NCBI RefSeq assembly: GCF_030152825.1
Contig: NZ_JASLIP010000047.1
Coordinates: forward strand, 6,238-70,237
Direction: 5' to 3'
DNA length: 64,000 nucleotides
From: Corynebacterium sp.
GTDB lineage: Bacteria > Actinomycetota > Actinomycetes > Mycobacteriales > Mycobacteriaceae
Part shown: piece after piece, positions 1 through 7,922 of the stretch
Position numbering within the stretch: position 1 is the stretch's first letter
Layout: each line of letters opens with the position of its first letter
The notes under the pieces: model-generated
Seen by the model: the letters and a program-made list of their open reading frames with translations, nothing else
The model's database searches: none
Told to the model about the DNA's origin: nothing
Program-made: the position numbers and the translations under genes

Positions 1-1215
1 CTCCAGCGGCACCCTGCCCAGGGCGGACATCACGAGCCCACCGAGGGTTTCATAGGGGCCGTCCGGGGCGGTGTAGCCGACCTCCTCGAAGATCTCATCG
101 GTACGGACCAGGCCGGACATCTCCCACATCTGCCCGGTGCGGCGGACCTCGGCGTCCTCGTCCTTATCGTCGTACTCATCCCAGACCTCGCCGACGATTT
201 CCTCGACGACGTCCTCGATGGTGATGATGCCGGAGGTGCCGCCGTACTCGTCCGCGACGAGAATCAGCTGCGAACCGGCGGAACGCACGCTCTGTAGGAC
301 GGCCTCGCCACCCAGGCTTTCCGGGACGGTGGGGACGGGGCGGGCGAGGCGTTTGACGGTGGTCGTCGCCAGCCGCTCCGGCTGCAGTGCGACCGCGTCC
401 TTGACGTGGACGACGCCGATCGTGTCGTCGAGGTCGCCGCGGGTAACGGGGAAGCGGGAGTGGCCGGTCTCCATGGCCAGCAGGATCAGCTTGTCGGCGG
501 TGTCCTCCTCATCCAGCGACTCGACGGTGGAGCGCGGCGTCATGATGTCGTCGGCGGAGATGTCGCGGAAGCGCAGGGAACGGTCCAAAATCTGAGCTTT
601 GGCCTGCGTGAACTCGCCGGTGCCGGCGGAGGACTTCACGATGGCGGCCAGCTCCTTCGGGCTACGCGCGCTCGCGAGCTCATCGGCCGGTTCGATGCCG
701 ACGCGGTGCAGCACGAAGTTCGCCATGTTGTTGAGCCAGGAGATGAAGCCGCGGAAGAATTGGTTGAAGGCCCACACCGGGCGGATGGTGAAGCGCGCGA
801 CCTTGATCGGGTCGGTGATCGCCAGGTTCTTCGGCACCAGCTCGCCGAAGATCATGGAGAGGGCGGTGGCCAGGATGACGGCGAGGGTCAGCGCGATCGC
901 CATCGAGGCGGAGTGCGGGATGCCGAACAGATCCAGCATCGGGGTGAAGAACTTCGCCAGGATCGGCTCGGCGAGGAAGCCGGTGGCCAGGGTCGTGATC
1001 GTGATGCCCAGCTGGGCGCCGGAAAGCAGCAGCGAGAGCTCGCCGTGAGCCTTTTGGATAAGGCGTGCTGGGCCGTCGTTCTTGTCCTTGACGTGTTGGT
1101 CGATGGTCGATCTTTCGAGACCGGTGATGGCGAACTCGATCCCGACGAACAGCCCGGTGCCCGCGGTCAGTGCAATGAAGCCCGCGAGGCCGAGGATGCT
1201 CAGCAGTATGTCCAT
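1..1215 (-). CDS. CNNM/CorC-type membrane transporter (hemolysin family), C-terminus cut by the window edge
   Basis: An ATG at 1215 opens a frame that runs to base 1 without a stop, giving 405 visible residues. The order is a hydrophobic DUF21/CNNM domain (about residues 1-190, with GAQLGITITTLATGFLAEP and GELVPKNLAI), a CBS pair (about 210-330, DDIMTPRSTVESLD) and a CorC-type end (LVADEYGGTSGI followed by an acidic EDVVEEIVGE stretch). Members of this family are divalent-cation, mainly Mg2+, exporters in the inner membrane and are often mislabelled hemolysins. The frame was read by eye from the reverse complement. The gene lies 78 bp downstream of the helicase gene on the same strand. The missing part should be the remainder of the CorC domain. 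The family call is firm; the ion transported is inferred. Confidence 0.9.
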   Translation of the reverse strand, partial: MDILLSILGLAGFIALTAGTGLFVGIEFAITGLERSTIDQHVKDKNDGPARLIQKAHGELSLLLSGAQLGITITTLATGFLAEPILAKFFTPMLDLFGIPHSASMAIALTLAVILATALSMIFGELVPKNLAITDPIKVARFTIRPVWAFNQFFRGFISWLNNMANFVLHRVGIEPADELASARSPKELAAIVKSSAGTGEFTQAKAQILDRSLRFRDISADDIMTPRSTVESLDEEDTADKLILLAMETGHSRFPVTRGDLDDTIGVVHVKDAVALQPERLATTTVKRLARPVPTVPESLGGEAVLQSVRSAGSQLILVADEYGGTSGIITIEDVVEEIVGEVWDEYDDKDEDAEVRRTGQMWEMSGLVRTDEIFEEVGYTAPDGPYETLGGLVMSALGRVPLE

Positions 1216-1268
1216 ATTCTTGAGAAGTTGTCCTTGGCGAGGAGTGAGTGGGTGGTGGGTTGTGCGTA

Positions 1269-1284
1269 CCCCGGCGGACCGGGG
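1269..1284 (-). terminator. Short GC hairpin after the helicase gene
   Basis: CCCCGG and CCGGGG arms enclose a four-base loop just beyond the helicase stop. No T-run follows, so it may be a weak or factor-assisted terminator, or an mRNA 3' stabiliser. Confidence 0.3.
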
Positions 1285-1293
1285 CGGTGGTGG

Positions 1294-2583
1294 TTATTCA
1301 CGGAGAATCCGGCGGACGAGCCTGGTGGACTCGACCTTCTCGTAGCCCAGGTTAGCGGCCCGCATCATGGTCGAAACTTCGCGGACCTGGTCGGGGAAGG
1401 CGAGCAGGGCGACCGTGCCGGACGCGCCCGCGCGACCGGTTCGACCCGAGCGGTGCACGAGCGCCTTGGGATCGCGCGGCGGGTCGATGTGCACGACGGC
1501 GCGCACGCCAGGCACATCGATGCCCCGTGCGGCGATATCGGTGGCGACAAGCACGCGCACCTTGCCTTCCCGGAAGTCAGCGAGCGCTCGCTGGCGGGAC
1601 TGATGGCCACGGTTGCCATGCAGGGCGGCGACCTTGACGCCGCCCGCCGAGAGGTGCTTCGCCCAGCGCGTCACCGCATGGGTGGTGCGCACGAAAAGCA
1701 TCACGCGGGGCACCTTGCGTGCGATCGCGCGGACCGCGGCCTGACGCTGGCCGTTATCGGCGACCTCGCTGAGAAGGAACTCCACCGGAGATCCTTCGTC
1801 CTTGGCTGCGCGTGAAGTTGGGTGAGTAGCCGCGGCTCGTGCCTTTGCCTCAGCCTGGTGTCCTGCACCGGCGGCGGGGACTGGCGCTGCCGCCGAGATC
1901 GAGCGTGCGCCGGAAGCCTCGATGCGGACCGGGTTACGGGTCCAGCCCTCAGCCAGGGCCGCGACCTCGCCGTCTAATGTTGCGGAGAAGAGCATCCGCT
2001 GGCTGTCTTGCGGAGTGCGTTCGAGAATTGCCTGCACCTGGGGAAGGAATCCCAGGTCTGCCATGTGATCGGCCTCGTCCACGACCGTGACGGCGCAGTG
2101 CTCCAGGGAGATCGCACGGCGTTTAATGAGGTCGTTCAACCGACCCGGGGTGGCCACGACAAGGTCCACCGTGCGGGCCAGGGATGTGAGATTGGCTCGC
2201 ACCTTCACCCCGCCCACCAGCACCAGCGCACGCAGGCCCAGAGCTGCGGCATGCGGGTCCAGGTTCTCGAAGACCTGCTCCGCGAGCTCGCGGGTGGGGC
2301 AGAGCACCACACCACGCGGATTGCCCGGCCGCGTCGCGCGCGGCAAATCCCCGGAACTCAACCGAGCCAGCATGGGAAGCCCGAAGGCGAGGGTTTTACC
2401 CGAGCCGGTCGGAGCGCTGGCCAGCACGTCCTTGCCCTCAACGGCGGAGGGGATCACGCTGGCCTGGATGGGAAAGGCTTTACGCAGCCCCGCGCGCTGC
2501 AGGGACTGGGCGAGCGCTACTGGTAGCCCGAGCGATCGAAACTCGGGCTGGGAAGACGGCGGCTCTGGGTCAGGCGACGGCAC
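1294..2583 (-). CDS. DEAD-box ATP-dependent RNA helicase
   Basis: This 429-residue protein carries the ordered superfamily-2 motifs: Walker A APTGSGKT near residue 58, PTRELA, DEAD inside VDEADHMADLGF, SAT, then ATDIAARGIDVPGV and HRSGRTGRAG in the second RecA-like lobe. It should unwind RNA secondary structure using ATP, like RhlE/CsdA-type helicases in ribosome assembly or mRNA turnover. An insert of roughly 50 residues rich in Ala/Pro separates the two lobes. The GTG start directly abuts the stop codon of gnd (zero spacing), so it is probably translated by re-initiation from the gnd message. Which RNA it acts on cannot be told. Confidence 0.92.
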   Translation of the reverse strand: MPSPDPEPPSSQPEFRSLGLPVALAQSLQRAGLRKAFPIQASVIPSAVEGKDVLASAPTGSGKTLAFGLPMLARLSSGDLPRATRPGNPRGVVLCPTRELAEQVFENLDPHAAALGLRALVLVGGVKVRANLTSLARTVDLVVATPGRLNDLIKRRAISLEHCAVTVVDEADHMADLGFLPQVQAILERTPQDSQRMLFSATLDGEVAALAEGWTRNPVRIEASGARSISAAAPVPAAGAGHQAEAKARAAATHPTSRAAKDEGSPVEFLLSEVADNGQRQAAVRAIARKVPRVMLFVRTTHAVTRWAKHLSAGGVKVAALHGNRGHQSRQRALADFREGKVRVLVATDIAARGIDVPGVRAVVHIDPPRDPKALVHRSGRTGRAGASGTVALLAFPDQVREVSTMMRAANLGYEKVESTRLVRRILRE

Positions 2584-4083
2584 TTAAGCCTCGACCTCGC
2601 TGCGGTCGCCGGACCAGAGGGTGTGGAAGGCGCCAGGCTTGTCCACGCGGCCGTAGGTGTGGGCGCCGAAGAAGTCTCGCTGGCCCTGAATCAGCGCGGC
2701 CGGCAGGCGCTGGGCGCGCAGGGAATCGTAGTAGGAGAGCGAGGAGGCAAACACCGGAACCGGGTGCCCCTGGGCGGTCGCGGTCCCGACGACGCAGCGC
2801 CACGAGTCCACTAGACCAGACATCTGCTCCAGGAAGTACTCATCCAGCAGCAGGGACGGAAGCTGCGGATCCGCCTCGTAGGCATCGACGATGCGGTTGA
2901 GGAAACGGGCGCGGATGATGCAGCCACCGCGCCAGATGCGGGCCAGGTCCCGGGGGTCGACGTCCCAACCGTATTCCGCCGAACCCGCGAGGATCTGGTC
3001 GAAGCCCTGGGCATAGGCGACCATCTTCGACGCGTACAGCGCGCGGCGGACGTCCTCGATGAAGTCCGCACGCTGGGCGGGGTCCACTGGGGCTGCCAGC
3101 TCACCGGAAGCGAGCTTGCCCTGGGCGGCCTGGCGGGCAGGGCTATCAGAGGAGAGCGCGCGGGCAAACACCGCCTCACCGATACCGGTGACCGGGATCC
3201 CCAGGTCGCAGGCGGACTTCACAGTCCAGCGCCCCGTGCCCTTCTGGCCGGCAGCGTCCACGATGATGTCCACCAGCGGCTTGCCGGTTTCGGCATCGAC
3301 CTGCGCTAGGACCTCCGCGGTGATCTCCACGAGGTAGGACTCCAGCTCGCCGGTGTTCCACTCGCGGAAAACCTCGGAGATCTCCTTCGGGCTCAGCCCC
3401 GCCCCGTAGCGCAGCAGGTGGTAAGCCTCGCCGATGACCTGCATATCCGCGTACTCGATACCGTTGTGGACCATCTTGACGAAGTGGCCAGCGCCGTCCG
3501 GGCCGATGTGGGCGCAGCACGGCTCGCCATCAACCTTCGCGGAAATGGACTCCAGCAGCGGGCCCAGGGACTCGTAGGCCTCGGCGGTGCCGCCCAGCAT
3601 GATCGCTGGGCCGTTCAGGGCTCCCTCCTCGCCACCGGAGATACCGGTGCCGACGAAGTGCAGGCCGCGCGCGGAGATCTCCTTCTCGCGGCGGATCGTA
3701 TCCGTGTACAGGGCGTTGCCACCATCGATGATGATGTCGCCCGGGTCCATGACATCGGCGAGCTGCTCGATCATGGCATCGGTGGCGGGGCCGGCCTGCA
3801 CCATAATCAGCGCGCGGCGCGGCTTTTCGAGGGAAGCCACGAAGGCCTCCAAGGTCTCGGCTGGAATGAAAGAACCCTGCTCGCCGAAGTTCTCCATGAA
3901 GCCCTCGGTGCGGGCGAAAGTGCGGTTGAAAACCGCTACGGTGTGGCCGTGATTCACGAAGTTGCGGGCGATATTGGACCCCATCACCGCCAGGCCGATC
4001 ACGCCGATCTGGGCGAGCTCGCCATCTGGTGCGCCTGCGGGTGCCTGATTCGAGGAAGGATTCGGTGCCGAAGGTTTACTCAT
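2584..4083 (-). CDS. gnd: 6-phosphogluconate dehydrogenase, decarboxylating (NADP+)
   Basis: The enzyme oxidises 6-phosphogluconate to ribulose 5-phosphate and CO2 in the cytosolic oxidative pentose phosphate pathway, making NADPH. The 499-residue product shows the dinucleotide motif GLAVMG at about residue 30, the substrate region GGEEGALNGPAIMLGG and the catalytic-helix segment KMVHNGIEYADMQ. It is slightly longer than usual (about 470-485) because of an N-terminal Ser/Pro/Ala-rich stretch. A -10 hexamer TAAACT lies 8 bases before the ATG, suggesting a leaderless transcript. The helicase gene follows directly. The thioesterase gene diverges 43 bp away. Confidence 0.97.
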   Translation of the reverse strand: MSKPSAPNPSSNQAPAGAPDGELAQIGVIGLAVMGSNIARNFVNHGHTVAVFNRTFARTEGFMENFGEQGSFIPAETLEAFVASLEKPRRALIMVQAGPATDAMIEQLADVMDPGDIIIDGGNALYTDTIRREKEISARGLHFVGTGISGGEEGALNGPAIMLGGTAEAYESLGPLLESISAKVDGEPCCAHIGPDGAGHFVKMVHNGIEYADMQVIGEAYHLLRYGAGLSPKEISEVFREWNTGELESYLVEITAEVLAQVDAETGKPLVDIIVDAAGQKGTGRWTVKSACDLGIPVTGIGEAVFARALSSDSPARQAAQGKLASGELAAPVDPAQRADFIEDVRRALYASKMVAYAQGFDQILAGSAEYGWDVDPRDLARIWRGGCIIRARFLNRIVDAYEADPQLPSLLLDEYFLEQMSGLVDSWRCVVGTATAQGHPVPVFASSLSYYDSLRAQRLPAALIQGQRDFFGAHTYGRVDKPGAFHTLWSGDRSEVEA

Positions 4084-4091
4084 GATTTCGC

Positions 4092-4097
4092 AGTTTA
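4092..4097 (-). promoter_or_regulatory. -10 box of gnd
   Basis: TAAACT on the minus strand, with eight bases to the ATG at 4083. There is no ribosome binding site between them. Confidence 0.5.
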
Positions 4098-4114
4098 CCC
4101 CGACACTTCGTGGT

Positions 4115-4120
4115 TAATCT
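4115..4120 (+). promoter_or_regulatory. -10 box of the thioesterase gene
   Basis: TAATCT is followed by six bases and the ATG at 4127, which predicts a leaderless transcript. It faces away from the gnd -10 box 18 bp away. Confidence 0.5.
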
Positions 4121-4126
4121 ATTGAC

Positions 4127-4603
4127 ATGAACGAACACATGAAGACCATGCTGGAGCTCAGCAGCACTGCCGGCCAGCGTAAGCTCACCGGCGAAGAGCT
4201 CGACACCCTTAATGGAATTATGACCGCAACCAACGGGCTGGAAGAGACGCTGGGTGTTCGCTACACCGAGGTAGCACCTCATTCCCTCACCCTGCGCCTT
4301 GAGGTGCAACCGATTCACCTGCAGCCTTGGGGGATCACCAATGGAGGCATCTACGCCACGCTGGGGGAGACCGCAGCCAGCATGGCCAGCTTCGTCGCCG
4401 CGGGCGCGGGCCCGATCGTCGTCGGAACGAACAACAATACCGACTTCCTGCGGCCTTCGAAGGCGGGCGACGTCATCGTCTCCACCGCGACCGCTGAGCA
4501 CCTGGGGTCGACCTCCCACCTGTGGCGCGTCGAGCACCGCAATGAGGAGACCGGGAAGCTGCTGGCCCTGACCATGCTGAAGACAGCTGTGATGAATAAG
4601 TGA
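4127..4603 (+). CDS. PaaI-type hotdog-fold thioesterase
   Basis: The 158-residue product has the hotdog signature NGGIYATLGETAASMAS, with the usual Asn-Gly-Gly turn and an acidic residue on the following helix. PaaI-type enzymes hydrolyse acyl-CoA thioesters, mostly aromatic or short-chain ones. The length is near the family norm plus about 20 residues at the N-terminus. It stands alone, diverging from gnd and converging on ndh with a shared terminator between. The start is supported by a TANNNT box six bases upstream and no Shine-Dalgarno sequence. The physiological substrate is unknown. Confidence 0.85.
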   Translation: MNEHMKTMLELSSTAGQRKLTGEELDTLNGIMTATNGLEETLGVRYTEVAPHSLTLRLEVQPIHLQPWGITNGGIYATLGETAASMASFVAAGAGPIVVGTNNNTDFLRPSKAGDVIVSTATAEHLGSTSHLWRVEHRNEETGKLLALTMLKTAVMNK

Positions 4604-4618
4604 GTTAACGCCACGCAA

Positions 4619-4666
4619 AAATCCCCGGCCAGCCACCACGAAGGAGGGGCCGGGGATTGCGCTTTT
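4619..4666. terminator. Bidirectional terminator between the thioesterase gene and ndh
   Basis: An 11-bp perfect stem, AATCCCCGGCC paired with GGCCGGGGATT, is preceded by AAAA and followed by a T-rich stretch, so it can stop transcription from both convergent genes. Confidence 0.85.
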
Positions 4667-4694
4667 CTAGTGCGCTCGGGCGCGAGTGCGGGAA

Positions 4695-6125
4695 CTAGTC
4701 GGCGTCAGCCGGGGTGTCGCGACCCTCGCCAAACTTGAGGTTATCGCGAACCTCGAGGGAACGGATGCCCTTCTCATCCTCCAGCTTGCGCAGCTTGTTC
4801 AGCGCGTTGCGGGCGTGCAGCTGCTGGCGGGTAGCAACCAGCTGCCAGCGGCGGCGGGACACGGAGTTCAGGCCCCAGCTGAACGCGGCGATCGCGCGGT
4901 TGCGGAAGCCGACCAGGTACAGCAGGTGCAGGGCCAGCCACATCAGCCAACCGATGAAGCCGGAGACCTCGGCCTTGTTGATCTTCACCACAGCGTTGAA
5001 GCGGGAGACGATCGCCATGGAACCCTTGTCGAAGTAGTCGAACGGGGCGCGGGCCTCCGGGCTGGTGCCATTCTCGATCTCGTCGATGATGGTCTTTGCT
5101 GCGTACTGGCCACCCTGCATGGCGACCTGGGCCACGCCTGGTAGGCCGTTGAGGTTGATCATGTCGCCGATGAGGAAGACGTTCTTGTGCTCGCCCAGGG
5201 TCAGGTCCTCGTTGACCATGACGCGGCCCGCGCGGTCAGACTCCACGCCAGCCTGGTCGGCGACGTGCTTGCCCAGCGGGGAAGCGGCCACACCGGCGGA
5301 CCAGATCTTGGCGTAGCTCGGGATCGAGGATTCCTCGCCGGTCTTCATGTTCTTGTAGGTCACGCCCTCGCGGTCGACGTCGGTGACCAGGGAGTTCAGG
5401 ACGACCTCGACGCCAAGATCCTCGAGCTTGCGACGAGCCTTGCGGCCCAGGCGCTTGCCGAACGGTGGCAGAACCTGCGGGCTACCGTCGATAAGGATGA
5501 TGCGGGCATCGTTGGTATCGACCTCGCGGAACTCCTTGGCGAGGGTGCGGTGGGCCATCTCAGCCAGCTGACCAGCCAGCTCCACGCCGGTCGGGCCAGC
5601 GCCGACGACCACGAAGTTCAGCAGGCGGCGGCGCTCCTCCGGGTCGCTGGTGATCTCGGCGCGCTCGAAGGCGCCGGTAACGCGGGCGCGGATCTCCAGG
5701 GCATCGTCGACAGACTTCATGCCTGGCGCGAACTCAGCGAAGTGGTCGTTACCGAAGTAGGACTGTGCCGCACCGGCAGCGAGGATCAGGGAGTCATACT
5801 CGATGACGGCTTCCTTACCACCCAGGTCAGCAGTGACGTTCTGGCCGTCGATGTCGATGTTGCGGACCTCGCCCTTGATCACGCGGACGTTCTCGTCGTC
5901 CGCCATCAGCTGGCGGATGGAAGGTGCGATCTCACCTTCAGACAAGATACCGGTCGCGACCTGGTAGAGCAGTGGCTGGAACAGGTGGTGGTTGGTGCGG
6001 TCGATGATGGTGACCGCGATGTCCTTGCCCTTGAACTTCTTTGCCGCGAACAGACCGCCGAAACCACCGCCGATGATGACGACGTGGTGGCGATTACCTG
6101 CTGGACCAAGGGAGTTGGTGGTCAT
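4695..6125 (-). CDS. ndh: Type II NADH:quinone oxidoreductase
   Basis: A single-subunit, non-proton-pumping NADH dehydrogenase that passes electrons from NADH to menaquinone at the inner face of the membrane. The 476-residue protein has the FAD-binding Rossmann motif GGGFGGLFAAKKF near residue 18, the quinone-site segment HHLFQPLLYQVATG, a second NADH-binding region (VVVGAGPTGVELAGQ, about 165-180) and the conserved IGDMINLNGLPGVAQVAMQGG. The C-terminal FIGWLMWLALHLLYLVGF is the amphipathic membrane-anchoring stretch. GAGGAG lies 14 bases upstream of the ATG. It is monocistronic, with a 270-bp region separating it from the divergent methyltransferase-like gene. Confidence 0.96.
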   Translation of the reverse strand: MTTNSLGPAGNRHHVVIIGGGFGGLFAAKKFKGKDIAVTIIDRTNHHLFQPLLYQVATGILSEGEIAPSIRQLMADDENVRVIKGEVRNIDIDGQNVTADLGGKEAVIEYDSLILAAGAAQSYFGNDHFAEFAPGMKSVDDALEIRARVTGAFERAEITSDPEERRRLLNFVVVGAGPTGVELAGQLAEMAHRTLAKEFREVDTNDARIILIDGSPQVLPPFGKRLGRKARRKLEDLGVEVVLNSLVTDVDREGVTYKNMKTGEESSIPSYAKIWSAGVAASPLGKHVADQAGVESDRAGRVMVNEDLTLGEHKNVFLIGDMINLNGLPGVAQVAMQGGQYAAKTIIDEIENGTSPEARAPFDYFDKGSMAIVSRFNAVVKINKAEVSGFIGWLMWLALHLLYLVGFRNRAIAAFSWGLNSVSRRRWQLVATRQQLHARNALNKLRKLEDEKGIRSLEVRDNLKFGEGRDTPADAD

Positions 6126-6397
6126 AAGAAACTAATGCTCCTCAGCACAATATTTTTGGTTTTTGGATTCAAGTTCTCGCTGATATACGGACCCTGTGAG
6201 ATCCTCACGAAGCGTGCTTCAACAATCTTAATGCTTAAGGCCATGTAAAGCACTTTCGGGATCCACCTGATGTGGGTTGTTTCGCGAGTGTTAATAACCC
6301 GTTTGGGGCGCGATATCGACTAACTTTAGGGATAACTTCACCGCCAATAGCCGAGCCGGCCCCGCGCGCACCGGGAGAGGAGAGTCTGATAGTTCCC

Positions 6398-7774
6398 GTG
6401 GAACGTTTCTCTCTCGACCCCTATATCGACCCCGAGCGGTGGCCGCACCTCGCTGAGATGCCCCATGGTCGGTTCCTCAGCAAGCGATCCGAGGCATTCC
6501 GGGAGCGGCTGGAAAAACTGTTGGACGACGAGGGAATTTCCTTCGACTCCAAGGACGAGACCTACCTCGAGGTGCGTGACGGCCTCATGCTCGACCGGGC
6601 GGTTGCCCAAGGCTGGCTGGGGCTTGCGGAAAGCTACCTGATCGGGGAGTGGCGGGCTGAGCCTTTGGTTAAGGTGCTGGAAGTTCTCCTTCACCAGCCC
6701 CTCGAAGCGCCGATGAATACCTTGCTGGGTGGGATTAGCCCACGAAAGCCGCGCCACGATTTTGGTTCGGTGCGTGCCGGCGAGCTGCCCGATGGTCTCG
6801 TGGAGCTGTACGCGGGAGCCACCCGTGCCACCGCCACCGCGCTGTTTGCCTCGGCCGCCCGCACCACGGAAACCGTTCAGGTCGACCGCAGGACCGGAGA
6901 GATCCTGGTGGACGATGAGGAGAAACCCGCCCCCCGCGGTGTGGCCGGCGTGGCAACCGGCGTGCGCCGCCGTTTCAGTAGGCCGGAGGAGCCCGTCCGC
7001 CTCGATGAAACCTGGTACCTCGAGCCCGCCGACGTGCAGCGCCAGGACCTCAACTCCGGGCAGCTGCGCCGCATCAACTTGATGCTGGACGAGGCGAATG
7101 TTGGCCCTGGCGACCGCGTCCTCGAGCTCTCGAGTTCCGGCGGGCAGTTGGCGATCCTTGCCGCTCAGCGTGGCGCATCGGTGAGCGTGCTGACCTCCGA
7201 TGAGGAGCACGCCGAGGTGGTGCGCTCCCGCGTGCGTCAGGCCGGCGTGGCCGGTGGCGTGCGGGTGGAGCTGATCAGCGGTCCAGTGCCCTCGCCACGG
7301 CAGTGGGCCGGGGAGTACGACGCCATCTTCTCCACTGAACGGCTGGAAACCCTAGGCCGAGGTGGCCTTGGGCACTTCTTCCGGGCTGTGGACCGGCTCC
7401 TTGCGGACGGGGGCGTGGCCGTGGTGCAGACCCTGGTCGCCACCCCGCAGATGCGCGAAACCGCGCGGGAATCTCTCGACGTGGTGCGCGGCTACATCTG
7501 GCCTGCCCTGGAATACTCGCCGGCGGCACTGATCCGCCAGCACATCTTCACCGCCGGGCTGGACGTCGTCGCCGAAAATCACCTGGGGCCGCACCTCGCG
7601 GCGACCCTGCCGATGTGGCGTGCCCACTTCGCCTCCCGCGAGCGACAAGCTGCTGCCGCGGGCTTCGACGCGATCTATCGCCGCCTCTGGGACTTCCAGC
7701 TCGCGCTGCACGAGGCACTCGTGGGCGCCGGCGACATCGACTGCATGCAGTTCGTCATTCGCCACCGGCGTTAG
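6398..7774 (+). CDS. Cyclopropane-fatty-acid-synthase-like protein with degenerate SAM site
   Basis: The chosen GTG follows a purine-rich GAGAGGAGAG; the frame itself is open further upstream, to 6272. The product of about 458 residues has an N-terminal domain seen in CFAS proteins (DGLMLDRAVAQGWLGLAESY) and a C-terminal class I methyltransferase fold ending in the typical LGPHLAATLPMWRAHF and IDCMQFVI segments. CFAS enzymes methylenate or methylate unsaturated lipid acyl chains with SAM. Here motif I, normally VLDIGCGWG, reads VLELSSSGG, and the FEHVG catalytic segment reads RLETLG, so His is lost. The fold call is good, but activity is doubtful. It stands alone between ndh and the FAD dehydrogenase gene. 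Confidence 0.75.
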   Translation: MERFSLDPYIDPERWPHLAEMPHGRFLSKRSEAFRERLEKLLDDEGISFDSKDETYLEVRDGLMLDRAVAQGWLGLAESYLIGEWRAEPLVKVLEVLLHQPLEAPMNTLLGGISPRKPRHDFGSVRAGELPDGLVELYAGATRATATALFASAARTTETVQVDRRTGEILVDDEEKPAPRGVAGVATGVRRRFSRPEEPVRLDETWYLEPADVQRQDLNSGQLRRINLMLDEANVGPGDRVLELSSSGGQLAILAAQRGASVSVLTSDEEHAEVVRSRVRQAGVAGGVRVELISGPVPSPRQWAGEYDAIFSTERLETLGRGGLGHFFRAVDRLLADGGVAVVQTLVATPQMRETARESLDVVRGYIWPALEYSPAALIRQHIFTAGLDVVAENHLGPHLAATLPMWRAHFASRERQAAAAGFDAIYRRLWDFQLALHEALVGAGDIDCMQFVIRHRR

Positions 7775-7922
7775 CGCGAGGCGGGGTCGGTCGTGTGAGG
7801 CTCTGATCGAAGTTTCGCAATTCGCGCACACAGCTATGTCCTTTGCCTAAACTAACCTCTATATTCGCGCCCCACGATCCCGTGGAGCCGAGGCAGATGC
7901 CCGTAGATAAGGGGAGGACAGT

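Noticed and set aside
6195..6209. TGTGA...TCACG repeat upstream of ndh as a GlxR site
   Set aside because: The spacer is five bases instead of six and the last position mismatches, so the half-sites are out of register for a CRP-type dimer.
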